From positions 431,108-495,107 of the forward strand of contig NZ_JHAL01000001.1 in NCBI RefSeq assembly GCF_000738005.1: a DNA stretch of 64,000 bases. Direction: 5' to 3'. This document shows positions 29,349 to 37,871 of this stretch, piece by piece. A program made the translations under genes and the position numbers. The notes beneath the pieces are model-generated. The model was not told the DNA's origin. It did no database searches and saw nothing but the letters and a program-made list of their open reading frames with translations. This DNA is from Bifidobacterium crudilactis. Lineage in GTDB: Bacteria > Actinomycetota > Actinomycetes > Actinomycetales > Bifidobacteriaceae. Each line of letters opens with the position of its first letter. The stretch's first letter is position 1.

Positions 29349-29414
29349 AAACTGTGCAAACAGGCATGTCAGCGGGTTCATTTCGGCTTCTTGGCGTGCC
29401 TGTTCGCACAGTTT
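29349..29414 (+). terminator. Terminator after the FAH-family gene
   Basis: Arms 29349-29366 and 29397-29414 (AAACTGTGCAAACAGGCA against TGCCTGTTCGCACAGTTT) pair at 17 of 18 positions around a 30-nt loop, 15 nt after the stop; the right arm ends in TTTT. Confidence 0.75.
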
Positions 29415-29464
29415 TGTGATATGGGGGGCGTATTGAGAGCCAAGTCCGACGATTAAATCGTAAA

Positions 29465-29485
29465 CTTGAGTGCATGAGGCTCAAG
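29465..29485 (+). promoter_or_regulatory. HAIR operator (HspR binding site) upstream of clpB
   Basis: CTTGAGT-N7-GCTCAAG at 29465-29485 matches the HAIR consensus CTTGAGT-N7-ACTCAAG except for one base in the right half; outer bases extend the dyad (AAACTTGAG...CTCAAGTTT). HspR repressing clpB and dnaK through HAIR is known in actinobacteria, including bifidobacteria. The site is 160 nt before the clpB start. The rest of the 311-nt gap holds only the upstream terminator and the clpB ribosome binding site. Confidence 0.88.
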
Positions 29486-29644
29486 TTTGGGAATATTGTG
29501 GTGTATCGAAGTGTTGTGCATATGAGACTTCACGGAATGTGATCGAGAGAAATTCGGTGCGCCGGATGATTGCCGTTGTTGATGGCGGTGTTTTCCGAAG
29601 CTCGAATTCGTTGAAGGTTCCGACTGAATGCAACGGAGGAGATA

Positions 29645-32395
29645 ATGGAACAACAATTTACGACGATGTCGCAGCAGGCGATTTCCGACGCGATTCAAAG
29701 CGCATCGGCGGCGGGTAACGCTCAGGTGGATGTGCTGCATCTGCTGGATGCGCTGCTGCGCCAACAGGAAGGGTCGGTGCCGGGCCTGGTGGCCGCCGCG
29801 GGAGCGGATGTGCAGAGTCTCGGTGCCGAAGTGCGCAATGCGCTGGTCGCGTTGCCTCGCGCCAGTGCTTCGACGGCCACACAACCGCAGGCAAGTCGTC
29901 AGCTCAGCACGGCCATCGCCCAGGCAGAGAAGGAGATGCGCGATATGGGGGACGAGTACGTCTCCACGGAGCATCTGCTCATCGCCTTGGCCGTCGGCCC
30001 ATCGCAGGTTGCCGACATGCTCAAGCGGCACGGACTGACGCCGAAAGCCTTGCGTGACGCGGTGCCCGGTGTGCGGGGCGGGGCGAAGGTCACCAGTGCG
30101 GATGCCGAAGGCACATACAAGTCCCTGGAGAAATATTCGACCGATCTCACCGCCCAGGCGAAGGACGGGAAGCTCGATCCGGTCATCGGCAGGGATAGGG
30201 AGATCAGGCGCGTCATCCAGATTCTGAGCAGGAGGACGAAGAACAATCCCGTGCTGATAGGTGAGCCCGGAGTCGGCAAAACGGCGGTGGTCGAAGGACT
30301 GGCGGAGCGTATCGTCGCCGGGGATGTCCCTGTCGGCCTGCAAGGAAAGCGCCTGATATCGCTGGATCTCGGTTCCATGGTCGCCGGGAGCAAATACCGT
30401 GGCGAATTCGAAGAGCGGCTGAAGGCGGTGCTGAACGAAATCAAGAGCGCCGACGGGCAGATCATCACCTTCATCGATGAGCTGCACACCATCGTCGGCG
30501 CCGGTTCCGCGGAAGGTTCGATGGACGCCGGCAATATGCTCAAGCCGATGCTGGCCCGTGGCGAACTGCGCCTGATCGGTGCGACCACACTTGACGAGTA
30601 CCGCGAGAACATCGAGAAGGACCCGGCCTTGGAGAGGCGTTTCCAGCAGGTCTTCGTCGGCGAGCCCTCCGTCGAGGACACGGTGGCCATCCTTCGTGGT
30701 TTGAAGCAGCGCTACGAGGCGCACCACAAGGTCACCATCGGCGACGATGCGCTGGTGGCGGCGGCGACATTGTCGAACCGCTATATCAGCGGGCGTCAGC
30801 TTCCGGACAAGGCCATCGATCTGGTCGATGAGGCCGCGGCTCATCTGCGTATGGAACTTGACTCGCAACCCGAGGAAATCGATGAGCTGCAGCGTAAGGT
30901 CACTCGCTTCGAGATGGAGGAGATGCAGCTGAAGAAGGCTGAAGACCCCTCGTCCAAGGCACGGCTCGAGAAGCTGCAGGCCGACCTTGCGGACACCCGT
31001 GAGCGTCTGGCAGGTCTGAAGGCTCGATGGGACGAGGAGAAGGCCGGGCACAACAAGGTCGGAGACCTCCGTGCAAAGCTCGATGCGCTCCGCGTGGACG
31101 CAGACAAGGCCACCCGTGAGGGTGATCTGGAGAAGGCTTCGCGCATACTCTACGGTGAGATTCCGACCATTCAGAAGGAACTGTCCATCGCTGAGGAGGA
31201 CGCCGATGCGAAGGACGCCGAGTCTGGCCAGTCACCCGAAGCTGCGGGTAGCGCCGGTGGTTCCGGCAAGGAGCCGATGGTCCCGGACCATGTGGATGCC
31301 GATTCCGTGGCGGAGATCGTCGCCGACTGGACGGGCATCCCTGTAGGAAGACTCATGCAGGGCGAGAACGAGAAGCTGCTGCATATGGAGGACTTCCTCG
31401 GCAAGCGGGTAATCGGTCAGCGGCGGGCGATCACCGCGGTCTCCGATGCCGTTCGGCGCTCGCGTGCAGGGATTTCCGACCCCGATCGTCCGACAGGTTC
31501 CTTCATGTTCCTGGGGCCGACCGGCGTAGGCAAGACGGAGCTGGCCAAGGCGCTCGCGGACTTTCTCTTCGACGATGAGAAGGCGATGGTACGTATCGAT
31601 ATGAGCGAATACATGGAGAAGGCCTCCGTGTCACGGTTGATCGGTGCCGCGCCTGGGTACATCGGCTATGAGGAAGGAGGGCAGCTCACCGAAGCCGTGC
31701 GTCGCCGCCCGTATTCCGTGGTGCTCTTCGATGAGGTCGAGAAGGCCAATTCCGAGGTCTTCGATGTGCTCCTCCAGGTGCTCGACGACGGGCGTCTGAC
31801 CGATGGGCAGGGCAGGACGGTCGATTTCAGGAACACGATTCTGATCATGACCTCGAACCTGGGCTCTCAGTTCCTGGTCAACGATGCACTCGATGCAGAA
31901 GCCAAGCATCGTGCGGTCATGGATGCCGTCCATGCCCAATTCAAGCCGGAGTTCATCAACAGGCTTGACGAACTGGTGGTCTTCGACCCGCTGACCCGTG
32001 ACGAGTTGGGCAGCATCGTCGATATTCAGGTCGCTCAGGTCGCCAAGAGGCTGACTGACAGGCGTATCAGCCTGGATGTGAGCGAGGCGGCCCGTGAATG
32101 GCTGGCTGATGCGGGATATGACCCCGCCTACGGCGCTCGGCCCTTGCGCAGGCTGGTGCAGACCGAAGTCGGGGACCAGCTGGCACGTATGCTGCTTGCG
32201 GGAAGCGTGCATGACGGCGACACCGTGCTGGTCGACCAGACCGGTGGCGAGCATCTGGAACTCACCGTGTGGCCGACGGACACGCTTATCGATGACAGCG
32301 AGATTCACCGCTCGGGTGGGCGTCCGGACGGGCGTCTGGAAGGCGGCCATCAGGCGTCCTCCGATGATGCGTCGGACGGTTCGTCGCAACGGTAG
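29645..32395 (+). CDS. clpB: ATP-dependent chaperone ClpB
   Basis: 916 residues, about 60 longer than the E. coli protein because of a charged tail. Order: N-terminal Clp repeat domain (1-150), first AAA+ module with Walker [12 protein letters not shown] and [12 protein letters not shown], the coiled-coil middle domain (about 400-560, with extra Ser/Gly/Ala residues at its end), second AAA+ module with [10 protein letters not shown] and LFDEVEKA, then the D2 small domain and a hydrophilic tail of about 45 residues. ClpB disaggregates heat-damaged proteins together with DnaK. GGAGG (29636-29640) precedes the ATG. A HAIR site upstream indicates HspR control. Confidence 0.97.
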   Translation: MEQQFTTMSQQAISDAIQSASAAGNAQVDVLHLLDALLRQQEGSVPGLVAAAGADVQSLGAEVRNALVALPRASASTATQPQASRQLSTAIAQAEKEMRDMGDEYVSTEHLLIALAVGPSQVADMLKRHGLTPKALRDAVPGVRGGAKVTSADAEGTYKSLEKYSTDLTAQAKDGKLDPVIGRDREIRRVIQILSRRTKNNPVLIGEPGVGKTAVVEGLAERIVAGDVPVGLQGKRLISLDLGSMVAGSKYRGEFEERLKAVLNEIKSADGQIITFIDELHTIVGAGSAEGSMDAGNMLKPMLARGELRLIGATTLDEYRENIEKDPALERRFQQVFVGEPSVEDTVAILRGLKQRYEAHHKVTIGDDALVAAATLSNRYISGRQLPDKAIDLVDEAAAHLRMELDSQPEEIDELQRKVTRFEMEEMQLKKAEDPSSKARLEKLQADLADTRERLAGLKARWDEEKAGHNKVGDLRAKLDALRVDADKATREGDLEKASRILYGEIPTIQKELSIAEEDADAKDAESGQSPEAAGSAGGSGKEPMVPDHVDADSVAEIVADWTGIPVGRLMQGENEKLLHMEDFLGKRVIGQRRAITAVSDAVRRSRAGISDPDRPTGSFMFLGPTGVGKTELAKALADFLFDDEKAMVRIDMSEYMEKASVSRLIGAAPGYIGYEEGGQLTEAVRRRPYSVVLFDEVEKANSEVFDVLLQVLDDGRLTDGQGRTVDFRNTILIMTSNLGSQFLVNDALDAEAKHRAVMDAVHAQFKPEFINRLDELVVFDPLTRDELGSIVDIQVAQVAKRLTDRRISLDVSEAAREWLADAGYDPAYGARPLRRLVQTEVGDQLARMLLAGSVHDGDTVLVDQTGGEHLELTVWPTDTLIDDSEIHRSGGRPDGRLEGGHQASSDDASDGSSQR

Positions 32396-32412
32396 CAATT
32401 GCCGTCACAAGA

Positions 32413-32453
32413 TCGCGGAACGCCAGGCTCACGCCGTGAGCGGCGCTCCGCGA
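32413..32453. terminator. Hairpin after clpB
   Basis: An interrupted stem (TCGCGGA/TCCGCGA outside at 32413-32419 and 32447-32453; GCTCAC/GTGAGC inside) lies 17 nt after the clpB stop. Confidence 0.55.
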
Positions 32454-32473
32454 TGCTTTCGACGCCATCCTTC

Positions 32474-32511
32474 TGCGCTCGGATCTGCCCGTTGCTGTGG
32501 GTCCGAGCGCA
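32474..32511. terminator. Second hairpin between clpB and the convergent ATPase locus
   Basis: Perfect 10-bp arms TGCGCTCGGA / TCCGAGCGCA (32474-32483, 32502-32511), 20 nt before the stop of the minus-strand ATPase frame. It probably terminates one or both convergent units. Confidence 0.55.
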
Positions 32512-32530
32512 AAGGTGATTGACTATCTCG

Positions 32531-33712
32531 TCAGCCTTCGATCAGGCGAGGTTCATGCGTCGACCTTGAGGAGGGCTGCGCGTTGGCGGTGATGCGAATC
32601 ACCTGATGGTGCAATCTGTGGGCGTTGAGCACGACGCACAGAGACGACAGGGCCATGGCCACGGCCGCGATGACGGGGTTGAGCAGCCATCCGGTGAAGG
32701 GGTAGAGCACACCCACGGCGATGGGGATGGACAGCAGATTGAAGGCCATCGCCCAGATGAAGTTCTCCCGGATGTTGCGGATGGTGATTTCGCACAGTCG
32801 GATGGTGTTGGGTATCCCTCGCAGATCTCCGTTTACCAGCGTCACATCGGAGGATTGCAGCATGCCGTCGGCCCCTGAACCCATGGCAAAACCCACATCG
32901 GCCGAGTTCAGCACGGCGGCGTTTTCAAAACCATCACTGGCCAGGGCTACAAGATCGCCGGGTTCGGACTCTGCAATAAGACGCTTGATCCAGGTCTTCT
33001 TGTCCTGTTGATTCACCGAGGCGATGACTTCCTCGATGCCGAAACGCCGTGCCTCTTCGACGGTCGATGTGCTTTCCCCGCTGCCCATGAGAATGGTGCG
33101 TATGCCTCGATCATGCAAGGACTTCACTGCGGAGGCGGTGCCGTGGGCATCGTCTTCGTCAACGTTGCCGATGGCGCTCTGATCGAGCACCACGGTGCGA
33201 ATGCGGGCGCCTCGCTGCAGAACTTTGGCGGAGGATAGCAGTATGCCATTGGCGGCACCGAGATTGACGCTGGCGCTGACGGACAGGGGCGTGACGAGCC
33301 CAAGAGCGCATGGGCACGCGATGATCAGGACGTTGATGGCGGTTACCACCGCATGCGACAAGCGCGGTTGGGGCCCGAGGACCACCCAGATGGCAAAGGT
33401 CCAGATGGCGATGAGCATGACCACCGGAACGACGATTCGGGAAATGATGTCGGTGAGCCGCTGGACCGGAGCCTTGCTGTTCTGGGCCTTTGCGGCGACG
33501 TCGACGATACCGCCTAGTGTGCTGTGCCTACCCACCTTCGTGCAGCGAACGAGGACGGGGCCGCTCGAGGCGACCGTCCCTGCATGGACTCGTTGCCCTG
33601 GTCCTCTGAGTGGGCTCTCTCCTTGCCCGTTGATGGCGGATTCGTCGATGAGCGCCTCTCCGGCGACGATGCTGCCGTCGGCGGGGAATGATTCGCCTGG
33701 ACCGACAAGCAC
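32531..33712 (-). CDS. C-terminal part of the degenerate P1B-ATPase (second frame)
   Basis: 393 residues from GTG 33712 if translated separately; the homologous frame is open back to about 33796. It contains the A-domain (GPGESFPADG, then DESAINGQGESPL where an intact pump has ESxxTGES), the CPC helix, a shortened P-domain without DKTGT, and the last two membrane helices (FIWAMAFNLLSIPIAVGVL and the following). Separate translation is possible but no clear ribosome binding site is seen before 33712. Confidence 0.7.
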   Translation of the reverse strand: MLVGPGESFPADGSIVAGEALIDESAINGQGESPLRGPGQRVHAGTVASSGPVLVRCTKVGRHSTLGGIVDVAAKAQNSKAPVQRLTDIISRIVVPVVMLIAIWTFAIWVVLGPQPRLSHAVVTAINVLIIACPCALGLVTPLSVSASVNLGAANGILLSSAKVLQRGARIRTVVLDQSAIGNVDEDDAHGTASAVKSLHDRGIRTILMGSGESTSTVEEARRFGIEEVIASVNQQDKKTWIKRLIAESEPGDLVALASDGFENAAVLNSADVGFAMGSGADGMLQSSDVTLVNGDLRGIPNTIRLCEITIRNIRENFIWAMAFNLLSIPIAVGVLYPFTGWLLNPVIAAVAMALSSLCVVLNAHRLHHQVIRITANAQPSSRSTHEPRLIEG

Positions 33713-33785
33713 GATGTCGCCCGGGGTCAGGGCGTCGCTATCGACATCGGTGCAGTATTCCGCCGCAGTGGAGGGGTCGGTGCGA

Positions 33786-34454
33786 TCATCGCTGTGCCTT
33801 GGGCACGAGATGGGCGATTTTCGGAAGCAGCTCTGCGAGCTGGCGTACCGAAGAGGCGGACTTCGCTCTGGACTTGGTCTCCATCAGACGTCCCAACAGC
33901 ACCAGGGTGATGGTCACGCCCACCGATTCAAAGTAGGGTTCACGGGATCCTTCGGGCATGAAATCCGAAGCGACGCATACGGCGAGGCTGTATATGTACG
34001 CTGCGGAGGTGCCGATGGAAATCAGCGAATTGATGTCGGGGCTGCGTTTCGCTATCGTATGCAAGCCGATGTGGTGGATGGGCCTGCCGCAGTAGAACAT
34101 CACGGGAGTGATCAGAATCGCCTGAAGCCATGGGCTTTGTATCCAGGCGGCATTCGTCCAGTTGTTCGGATCGTCGGATCCGAACAAGGCCAGCACCGCC
34201 AACGCGAATACGATTGCCGTGAGAACTATGCCGACCAGCACCAGTCGGCTGAGCGCCGCCGCTTCGTGCTCTCTGTCCCCGTATAGAGCCGCATAGGCCT
34301 CATCGCTGGACTGCGAGTCTGCGGACGTGCCGCTCCCTTTTGCGGACGAGGATGACTCTGCGTCGGACGGGGAGAAAAAATACCAGATGACGAACCAGGT
34401 CAATGCTCCGGCAGCGACCACAGTGGCGCCGAGCATGAAGATATCGAATCCCAT
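33786..34454 (-). CDS. N-terminal part of the degenerate P1B-ATPase (first frame)
   Basis: 222 residues as it stands. A first hydrophobic helix (FDIFMLGATVVAAGALTWFV) is followed by a Ser/Asp-rich linker, then three to four more membrane helices with SLISIGTSAAYIYSLAV and YFESVGVTITLVLLGRLME, which correspond to helices before the A-domain in Cu-ATPases. It ends abruptly inside the A-domain approach (AHLVPKAQR) because of the frameshift. Confidence 0.75.
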   Translation of the reverse strand: MGFDIFMLGATVVAAGALTWFVIWYFFSPSDAESSSSAKGSGTSADSQSSDEAYAALYGDREHEAAALSRLVLVGIVLTAIVFALAVLALFGSDDPNNWTNAAWIQSPWLQAILITPVMFYCGRPIHHIGLHTIAKRSPDINSLISIGTSAAYIYSLAVCVASDFMPEGSREPYFESVGVTITLVLLGRLMETKSRAKSASSVRQLAELLPKIAHLVPKAQR

Positions 34455-34804
34455 GTGTGTCCTCCTTCGGTTTCTATCATCTCATTGCCGGGTATGGTCT
34501 TCGGAATGCCGGCCCGTGAAGTGCGAAGCGCCGTGCGTCCCGTACGGCTTCGGCAGGCGTCCGCCTGTGGCGCGAAGGCCGTGCCGGAGGCAACACCGTG
34601 ACCTTTGCATTGTATATTCCTGTACCGTTGCGCATCAGATGGACCATATGTTTACACGCAGACCACGTATTTGCCGTCTGGGGCCCTGACCTCTGCAAGG
34701 CCGGGGAGAGGATGCCGTCTGAGTCGGGATGACCTCGTCTGCTCAGACGTGAGCACCGTCGCAATGCCTGCGCGACGTCCAGCGATGCTGATTCAATAGA
34801 ACAT
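34455..34804. other. 350-nt intergenic region with one structured hairpin, otherwise unassigned
   Basis: It lies between the divergent ATPase locus (-) and rmuC (+). A stable stem forms from 34541-34552 with 34573-34584 (CGTACGGCTTCG against CGAAGGCCGTGC) capped by CAGGC/GCCTG. AT-rich promoter-like sequence (TTGCATTGTATATTCC, near 34603) follows on the plus strand. No protein was recognised. A 117-codon minus frame (34477-34830) has low-complexity Arg/Pro composition and overlaps rmuC, so it was not called. Confidence 0.5.
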
Positions 34805-36211
34805 ATGTTCGATAATGCTTCTGCTTCCATGTCGTTGCTTCTTGTGGTCCTGGCCGTATTGCTGGCTGCGCTCGCAGGATTCGCATTCGGAAGGTATTCT
34901 TCGCTGGGCGCCCGCTCGGGCGCAGACGGCGGTCAAGGGGGCGAGGACGCCCAGACACTGCTTCGTCGTTGCGAGACTCTGACGGAAAATCTGCAATCCG
35001 CCAATGCCAGGGTTGTGGAGTCTTCAACGAGGGCCGAAGGGCTGCAGCAGCAGCTGGACTACGTGAAGTCACAGCTGGTCGAGTCCCAGCGCTCGGAACA
35101 GCGGCGTCTGGAGCTGGAGCAGGAGCGCAACCGGGAGGAATCCCGGAAACGTGAGCAGCAGCAGCGGCAGGGCATGCAGGAGCAGAGCAAGGTTCTGAGC
35201 GCGTTGTCTCCGGTGCAGCAGAACCTCGAGGCCTTGCAGCGCAAGGTCGCGCAGATTGAAGAGGGACGCAAGCACGAGATGGGGATGCTCGGTGAGCAGC
35301 TCAAGGGGCTTGGTGATCAGCAGACCCGATTGGACAAGGAAACGAGTTCGCTGGCATCGGCTCTGCGGAACAACAAGATTCGCGGCGCCTGGGGCGAGGC
35401 CCAGTTGAAGAACATCGTCGAATCGGCGGGATTGCTTGAGCATGTCGACTTTGATACGCAGGTTGTGGTCAGCGATGGCGATGGTCATATTCAGCGGCCG
35501 GATATGATCGTTCACCTGCCGGGAGGTAAAACGATACCCATTGATGCCAAAGCTCCGTATGCCAATTACCAGAGGGCCTGTGAGATTCCCGAGACCGCGC
35601 CCCAGGACGAGCTGCTTCGCAGATCGGCCTTGCTTAAATCGCATGCCAAGGATCTGAGGGAACACGTCAAGACACTGGGGGACAAGGCCTATTGGAATGC
35701 CTTCGACACCGCCCCTGATTTCGTGGTGGCCTTCATACCCAATGAATCTCTGCTCCAAGCGGCTCTGGAAGCGGACCCCACGCTGATGGACGACGCCTTC
35801 GCGCAGAAAGTTGCCCTGACCTCGCCGGTTACATTATGGGCCGTTCTCAAGTCCGTCGCCTACGCATGGCAGCAGCAGAGTCTCACCGATGACGCGAAGA
35901 CGCTGTTTACCCTATCCAAGGAGCTGTATGGGCGTTTCGTGGTGCTCGGCGGCAGAGCCAATGCCTTGGGCAAGGCCATCACCAAAAGCGTAGGGGCATA
36001 CAACCAGTTCGCATCCTCTCTGGAATCGAGGGTGCTGGTCACCGCTCGCAGGTTGCAAAAGCTCGACCAATCCAAGATCATCGAGGAAGTCGGACTCATA
36101 GATTCGGAACAGGCCAATATCCGCGAACTCACTGCGCCGGAAGTGCAGGAAGAGGATGCGAAGATAGCGTCGGATACGCCGGTGCCTGACGGAGGGGAAC
36201 GCGGTCGCTGA
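34805..36211 (+). CDS. rmuC: DNA recombination protein RmuC homologue
   Basis: 468 residues. An N-terminal membrane helix (SLLLVVLAVLLAALAGFAFG) is followed by a long Gln/Glu/Arg coiled coil (about residues 45-170) and the RmuC nuclease-like domain, with KIRGAWGEAQLKNIVESAGL, QRPDMIVHLPGGKTIPIDAKAPYANY (cited as RPDMIVHLPGGK and IDAKAPYANY), FDTAPDFVVAFIPNESLL and VTLWAVLKSVAYAWQQQ. RmuC limits DNA inversions and rearrangements. The ATG at 34805 gives a short pre-helix tail; ATG 34829 is an alternative. Confidence 0.93.
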   Translation: MFDNASASMSLLLVVLAVLLAALAGFAFGRYSSLGARSGADGGQGGEDAQTLLRRCETLTENLQSANARVVESSTRAEGLQQQLDYVKSQLVESQRSEQRRLELEQERNREESRKREQQQRQGMQEQSKVLSALSPVQQNLEALQRKVAQIEEGRKHEMGMLGEQLKGLGDQQTRLDKETSSLASALRNNKIRGAWGEAQLKNIVESAGLLEHVDFDTQVVVSDGDGHIQRPDMIVHLPGGKTIPIDAKAPYANYQRACEIPETAPQDELLRRSALLKSHAKDLREHVKTLGDKAYWNAFDTAPDFVVAFIPNESLLQAALEADPTLMDDAFAQKVALTSPVTLWAVLKSVAYAWQQQSLTDDAKTLFTLSKELYGRFVVLGGRANALGKAITKSVGAYNQFASSLESRVLVTARRLQKLDQSKIIEEVGLIDSEQANIRELTAPEVQEEDAKIASDTPVPDGGERGR

Positions 36212-36252
36212 GCGTTTCATGGCTTCGGATTCACTCTGGGCGTGCCCGGCTC

Positions 36253-36258
36253 TATTCT
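36253..36258 (+). promoter_or_regulatory. Putative -10 of the PRTase-like gene
   Basis: TATTCT at 36253-36258 lies 7 nt before ATG 36266, with TTCACT at 36230-36235 as a 17-nt-spaced -35. This predicts a leaderless message and favours the 36266 start. Confidence 0.45.
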
Positions 36259-36265
36259 GGTTGTC

Positions 36266-36991
36266 ATGGCATCACAACGAGAATCCGGAACATTTCGGCA
36301 GACAGGCGCTCCTGAATTGCGCAAGGAACAAGGGGTCGGCAACGTTGAGACACTCGATACCAAGGAACAGCTCCGACGTTTGCTGATTCCCGAGGTCTCC
36401 CTTAAGCCCTTCAGCGAGCTGTCCGCTGTGACATACGATCACCAGGGTTCCCAGTTGGCGGGTCATCTGCTGCTGGATACCCTCGAGGAAGCAGGCTTCG
36501 GCATCGATGATTTCGATGCCGTGGGTGCGCTGACGGCGGCCGCGATTCCTTTGGCCATCTCAATGGTGCAGGCCGCAGCTTCGCGAGGACAGGATCTCGA
36601 TGCCTTCGTCATGGATTTCGTCTACCCGGGCATCAAAGGGCCATCCGTGCGCGGCGAACGTGTGTTCCTGCTGGACGCGTGGCTCAGCGAAAAATCATAC
36701 GTGCAGACATCGTCGCTGGTTACACTGCGCAACGGCAACGAACTGAGCCTGGATTTCGGCATCCTGCAACGGGAGGGTGCTGAAGTGCTGGGAATCGCCT
36801 CTTTGATCGGCTCCACGCGCTCTACGGAAGGCATCGAAGCGGTGAACCCTCTTGACGGGAGCAGACACACCCTGCCCTTCGTCAGAGTGTTCGACGAGGA
36901 TGAATTCTCCGCGGTCAACCCGGAGCGGGAATCGGGTGCCGGGGATTCCGCGCGCGTTGCCGTTGATTCGGACGCCAAGGAGGGGCAGTGA
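36266..36991 (+). CDS. PRTase-like protein (orotate phosphoribosyltransferase-like, degenerate)
   Basis: 241 residues from ATG 36266; a GTG at 36242 would add eight. The central part looks like a type I phosphoribosyltransferase fold: a hood-like start (LRRLLIPEVSL), DAVGALTAAAIPLAISMVQAA in place of the substrate loop, and RGERVFLLDAWLSEKSYVQTS where an active PyrE has its PRPP loop (VDDVxTTG). The two acidic residues and the TTG turn of that loop are not conserved, so PRPP chemistry is doubtful. The C-terminus is acidic and disordered. The stop overlaps the trmH start, so the two are coupled. The assignment is an inference from pattern, not certain. Confidence 0.55.
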   Translation: MASQRESGTFRQTGAPELRKEQGVGNVETLDTKEQLRRLLIPEVSLKPFSELSAVTYDHQGSQLAGHLLLDTLEEAGFGIDDFDAVGALTAAAIPLAISMVQAAASRGQDLDAFVMDFVYPGIKGPSVRGERVFLLDAWLSEKSYVQTSSLVTLRNGNELSLDFGILQREGAEVLGIASLIGSTRSTEGIEAVNPLDGSRHTLPFVRVFDEDEFSAVNPERESGAGDSARVAVDSDAKEGQ

Positions 36992-37710
36992 GCAAGCCTT
37001 CCGCCTTCACGCTCGCATCGCTGGCATCGGGGGAACCTGAGTTTCGCGAGGTCGGGGTAGGTCCGTGGGCGCAGACGCATCCGGATGAGCCGCGTCCCGA
37101 TGACCCGGCATCAGAGCAGTATGACCCACGATACGACAGCGAGCTTCTCGACAACGGGGATCGGCGCAACGTGCTCGATGCATTTCGTTACTGGAGCGTC
37201 GAGGCGATACGCGACGAACTCGACAGTCGGGGCAGACATCTCTTCGAAGTGGCCATCGAGAACTGGACGCATGACTTCAACATCGGCTCGATCGTGCGTA
37301 CCGCCAACGCCTTCGCAGCGGCAAAAGTCCATATCGTCGGACCGCACAAGTGGAATCGCAAGGGCGCGTTGATGACCGAGCTCTACCAGCATGTTGAGCA
37401 GCATCCCTCCATGCAGGCTCTTCTGGATCACGTGAAGGCTGCGGACGAGGAACGCGACGACGGCACCTCCACGCGGATCATCGCCATCGATAATGTACCG
37501 GGCGCCGTTGCCATAGAGCGGTTCGAATTTCCCGAGCGCTGCCTGCTGATATTCGGTGCGGAAGGTCCGGGATTGTCGGAAAAGGCCCTGACCTGCGCCG
37601 ATGACGTGGTGTTCATCTCCCAGTACGGGTCGGTCCGCTCGATCAATGCCGGAGCGGCCGCGGCGGTGGCGATGCATTCCTGGATCGAGCAGCATGGGCG
37701 GTCCCGGTGA
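36988..37710 (+). CDS. TrmH/SpoU-family RNA 2'-O-methyltransferase
   Basis: 240 residues from a GTG overlapping the previous stop (GTGA), with AAGGAGGGG 3 nt upstream. The three SPOUT motifs are present: motif 1 NWTHDFNIGSIVRTANAF, motif 2 LLIFGAEGPGLSEKAL, and motif 3 GSVRSINAGAAAAVAMHSW, where the usual SLNVSVA is replaced by SINAGAA. The protein forms a knotted dimer that binds SAM. The target (tRNA G18 or rRNA) cannot be decided. The N-terminal 60 residues are Pro/Asp-rich and specific to this lineage. Confidence 0.9.
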   Translation: MSKPSAFTLASLASGEPEFREVGVGPWAQTHPDEPRPDDPASEQYDPRYDSELLDNGDRRNVLDAFRYWSVEAIRDELDSRGRHLFEVAIENWTHDFNIGSIVRTANAFAAAKVHIVGPHKWNRKGALMTELYQHVEQHPSMQALLDHVKAADEERDDGTSTRIIAIDNVPGAVAIERFEFPERCLLIFGAEGPGLSEKALTCADDVVFISQYGSVRSINAGAAAAVAMHSWIEQHGRSR

Positions 37711-37760
37711 GGACATCTTCGCATATGGCAGTCGCATGCGGCAGTTGTCTGTGATAGTGC

Positions 37761-37815
37761 CATTCGTGCATCGGCCATTCGTGAATAGGTCATGTGTACA
37801 TAGGCCATGCGTAAC
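37761..37815. repeat. Imperfect 15-bp tandem repeat, about 3.5 units
   Basis: Units CATTCGTGCATCGGC, CATTCGTGAATAGGT, CATGTGTACATAGGC and a partial CATGCGTAAC follow one another from 37761 to 37815, in the gap between trmH and the ABC transporter. Divergence of the units suggests an old duplication. Confidence 0.8.
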
Positions 37816-37871
37816 GGCCTGGTCGTCTCACAGGCGGCACGAAGCTTGGAATTAGCTGATAGATTCGTAGT

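Larger units (their letters stand above)
32531..34454 (-). pseudogene. Degenerate, frameshifted heavy-metal (P1B-type) ATPase locus
   Basis: Two minus-strand frames together spell one P1B-ATPase-like protein of about 640 residues. The first frame stops at 33786 (TGA). The homologous continuation (HSDDRTDPSTAAEY...DIVLVGPGESFPADG, given here in part) is in the +1 frame from about 33796, so removing one base at 33797-33798 restores a single frame. Membrane parts are preserved, including the metal-site CPC (IIACPCALGL) and FNLLSIP, MALSS near the end. ATPase parts are not: the phosphorylation motif DKTGT reads DQSAI, only about 35 residues separate it from the would-be TGD motif (MGSGES), so the nucleotide-binding domain is absent, and GDGxND reads SDGFEN. 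No HMA metal-binding domain is present at the N-terminus. A strong ribosome binding site (AAGGAGGAC) precedes ATG 34454. Either a decaying copper ATPase or a pseudo-ATPase with a sequencing or recent indel. Confidence 0.82.

Noticed and set aside
33786..33800. Programmed frameshift in the ATPase-like gene, as in E. coli copA
   Set aside because: The copA case is a -1 shift at a slippery heptamer with a structure behind; here a +1 shift would be needed and no slippery site or RF2-like signal is seen, so an indel is simpler.
34477..34830. 117-codon minus frame in the ATPase-rmuC gap
   Set aside because: Arg/Pro/Ala-rich sequence without family features, overlapping the rmuC start; no ribosome binding site seen.
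37761..37815. 15-bp units as a CRISPR or origin iteron array
   Set aside because: Units are contiguous with no spacers, diverged, only 3.5 copies, and no replication genes lie next to them.
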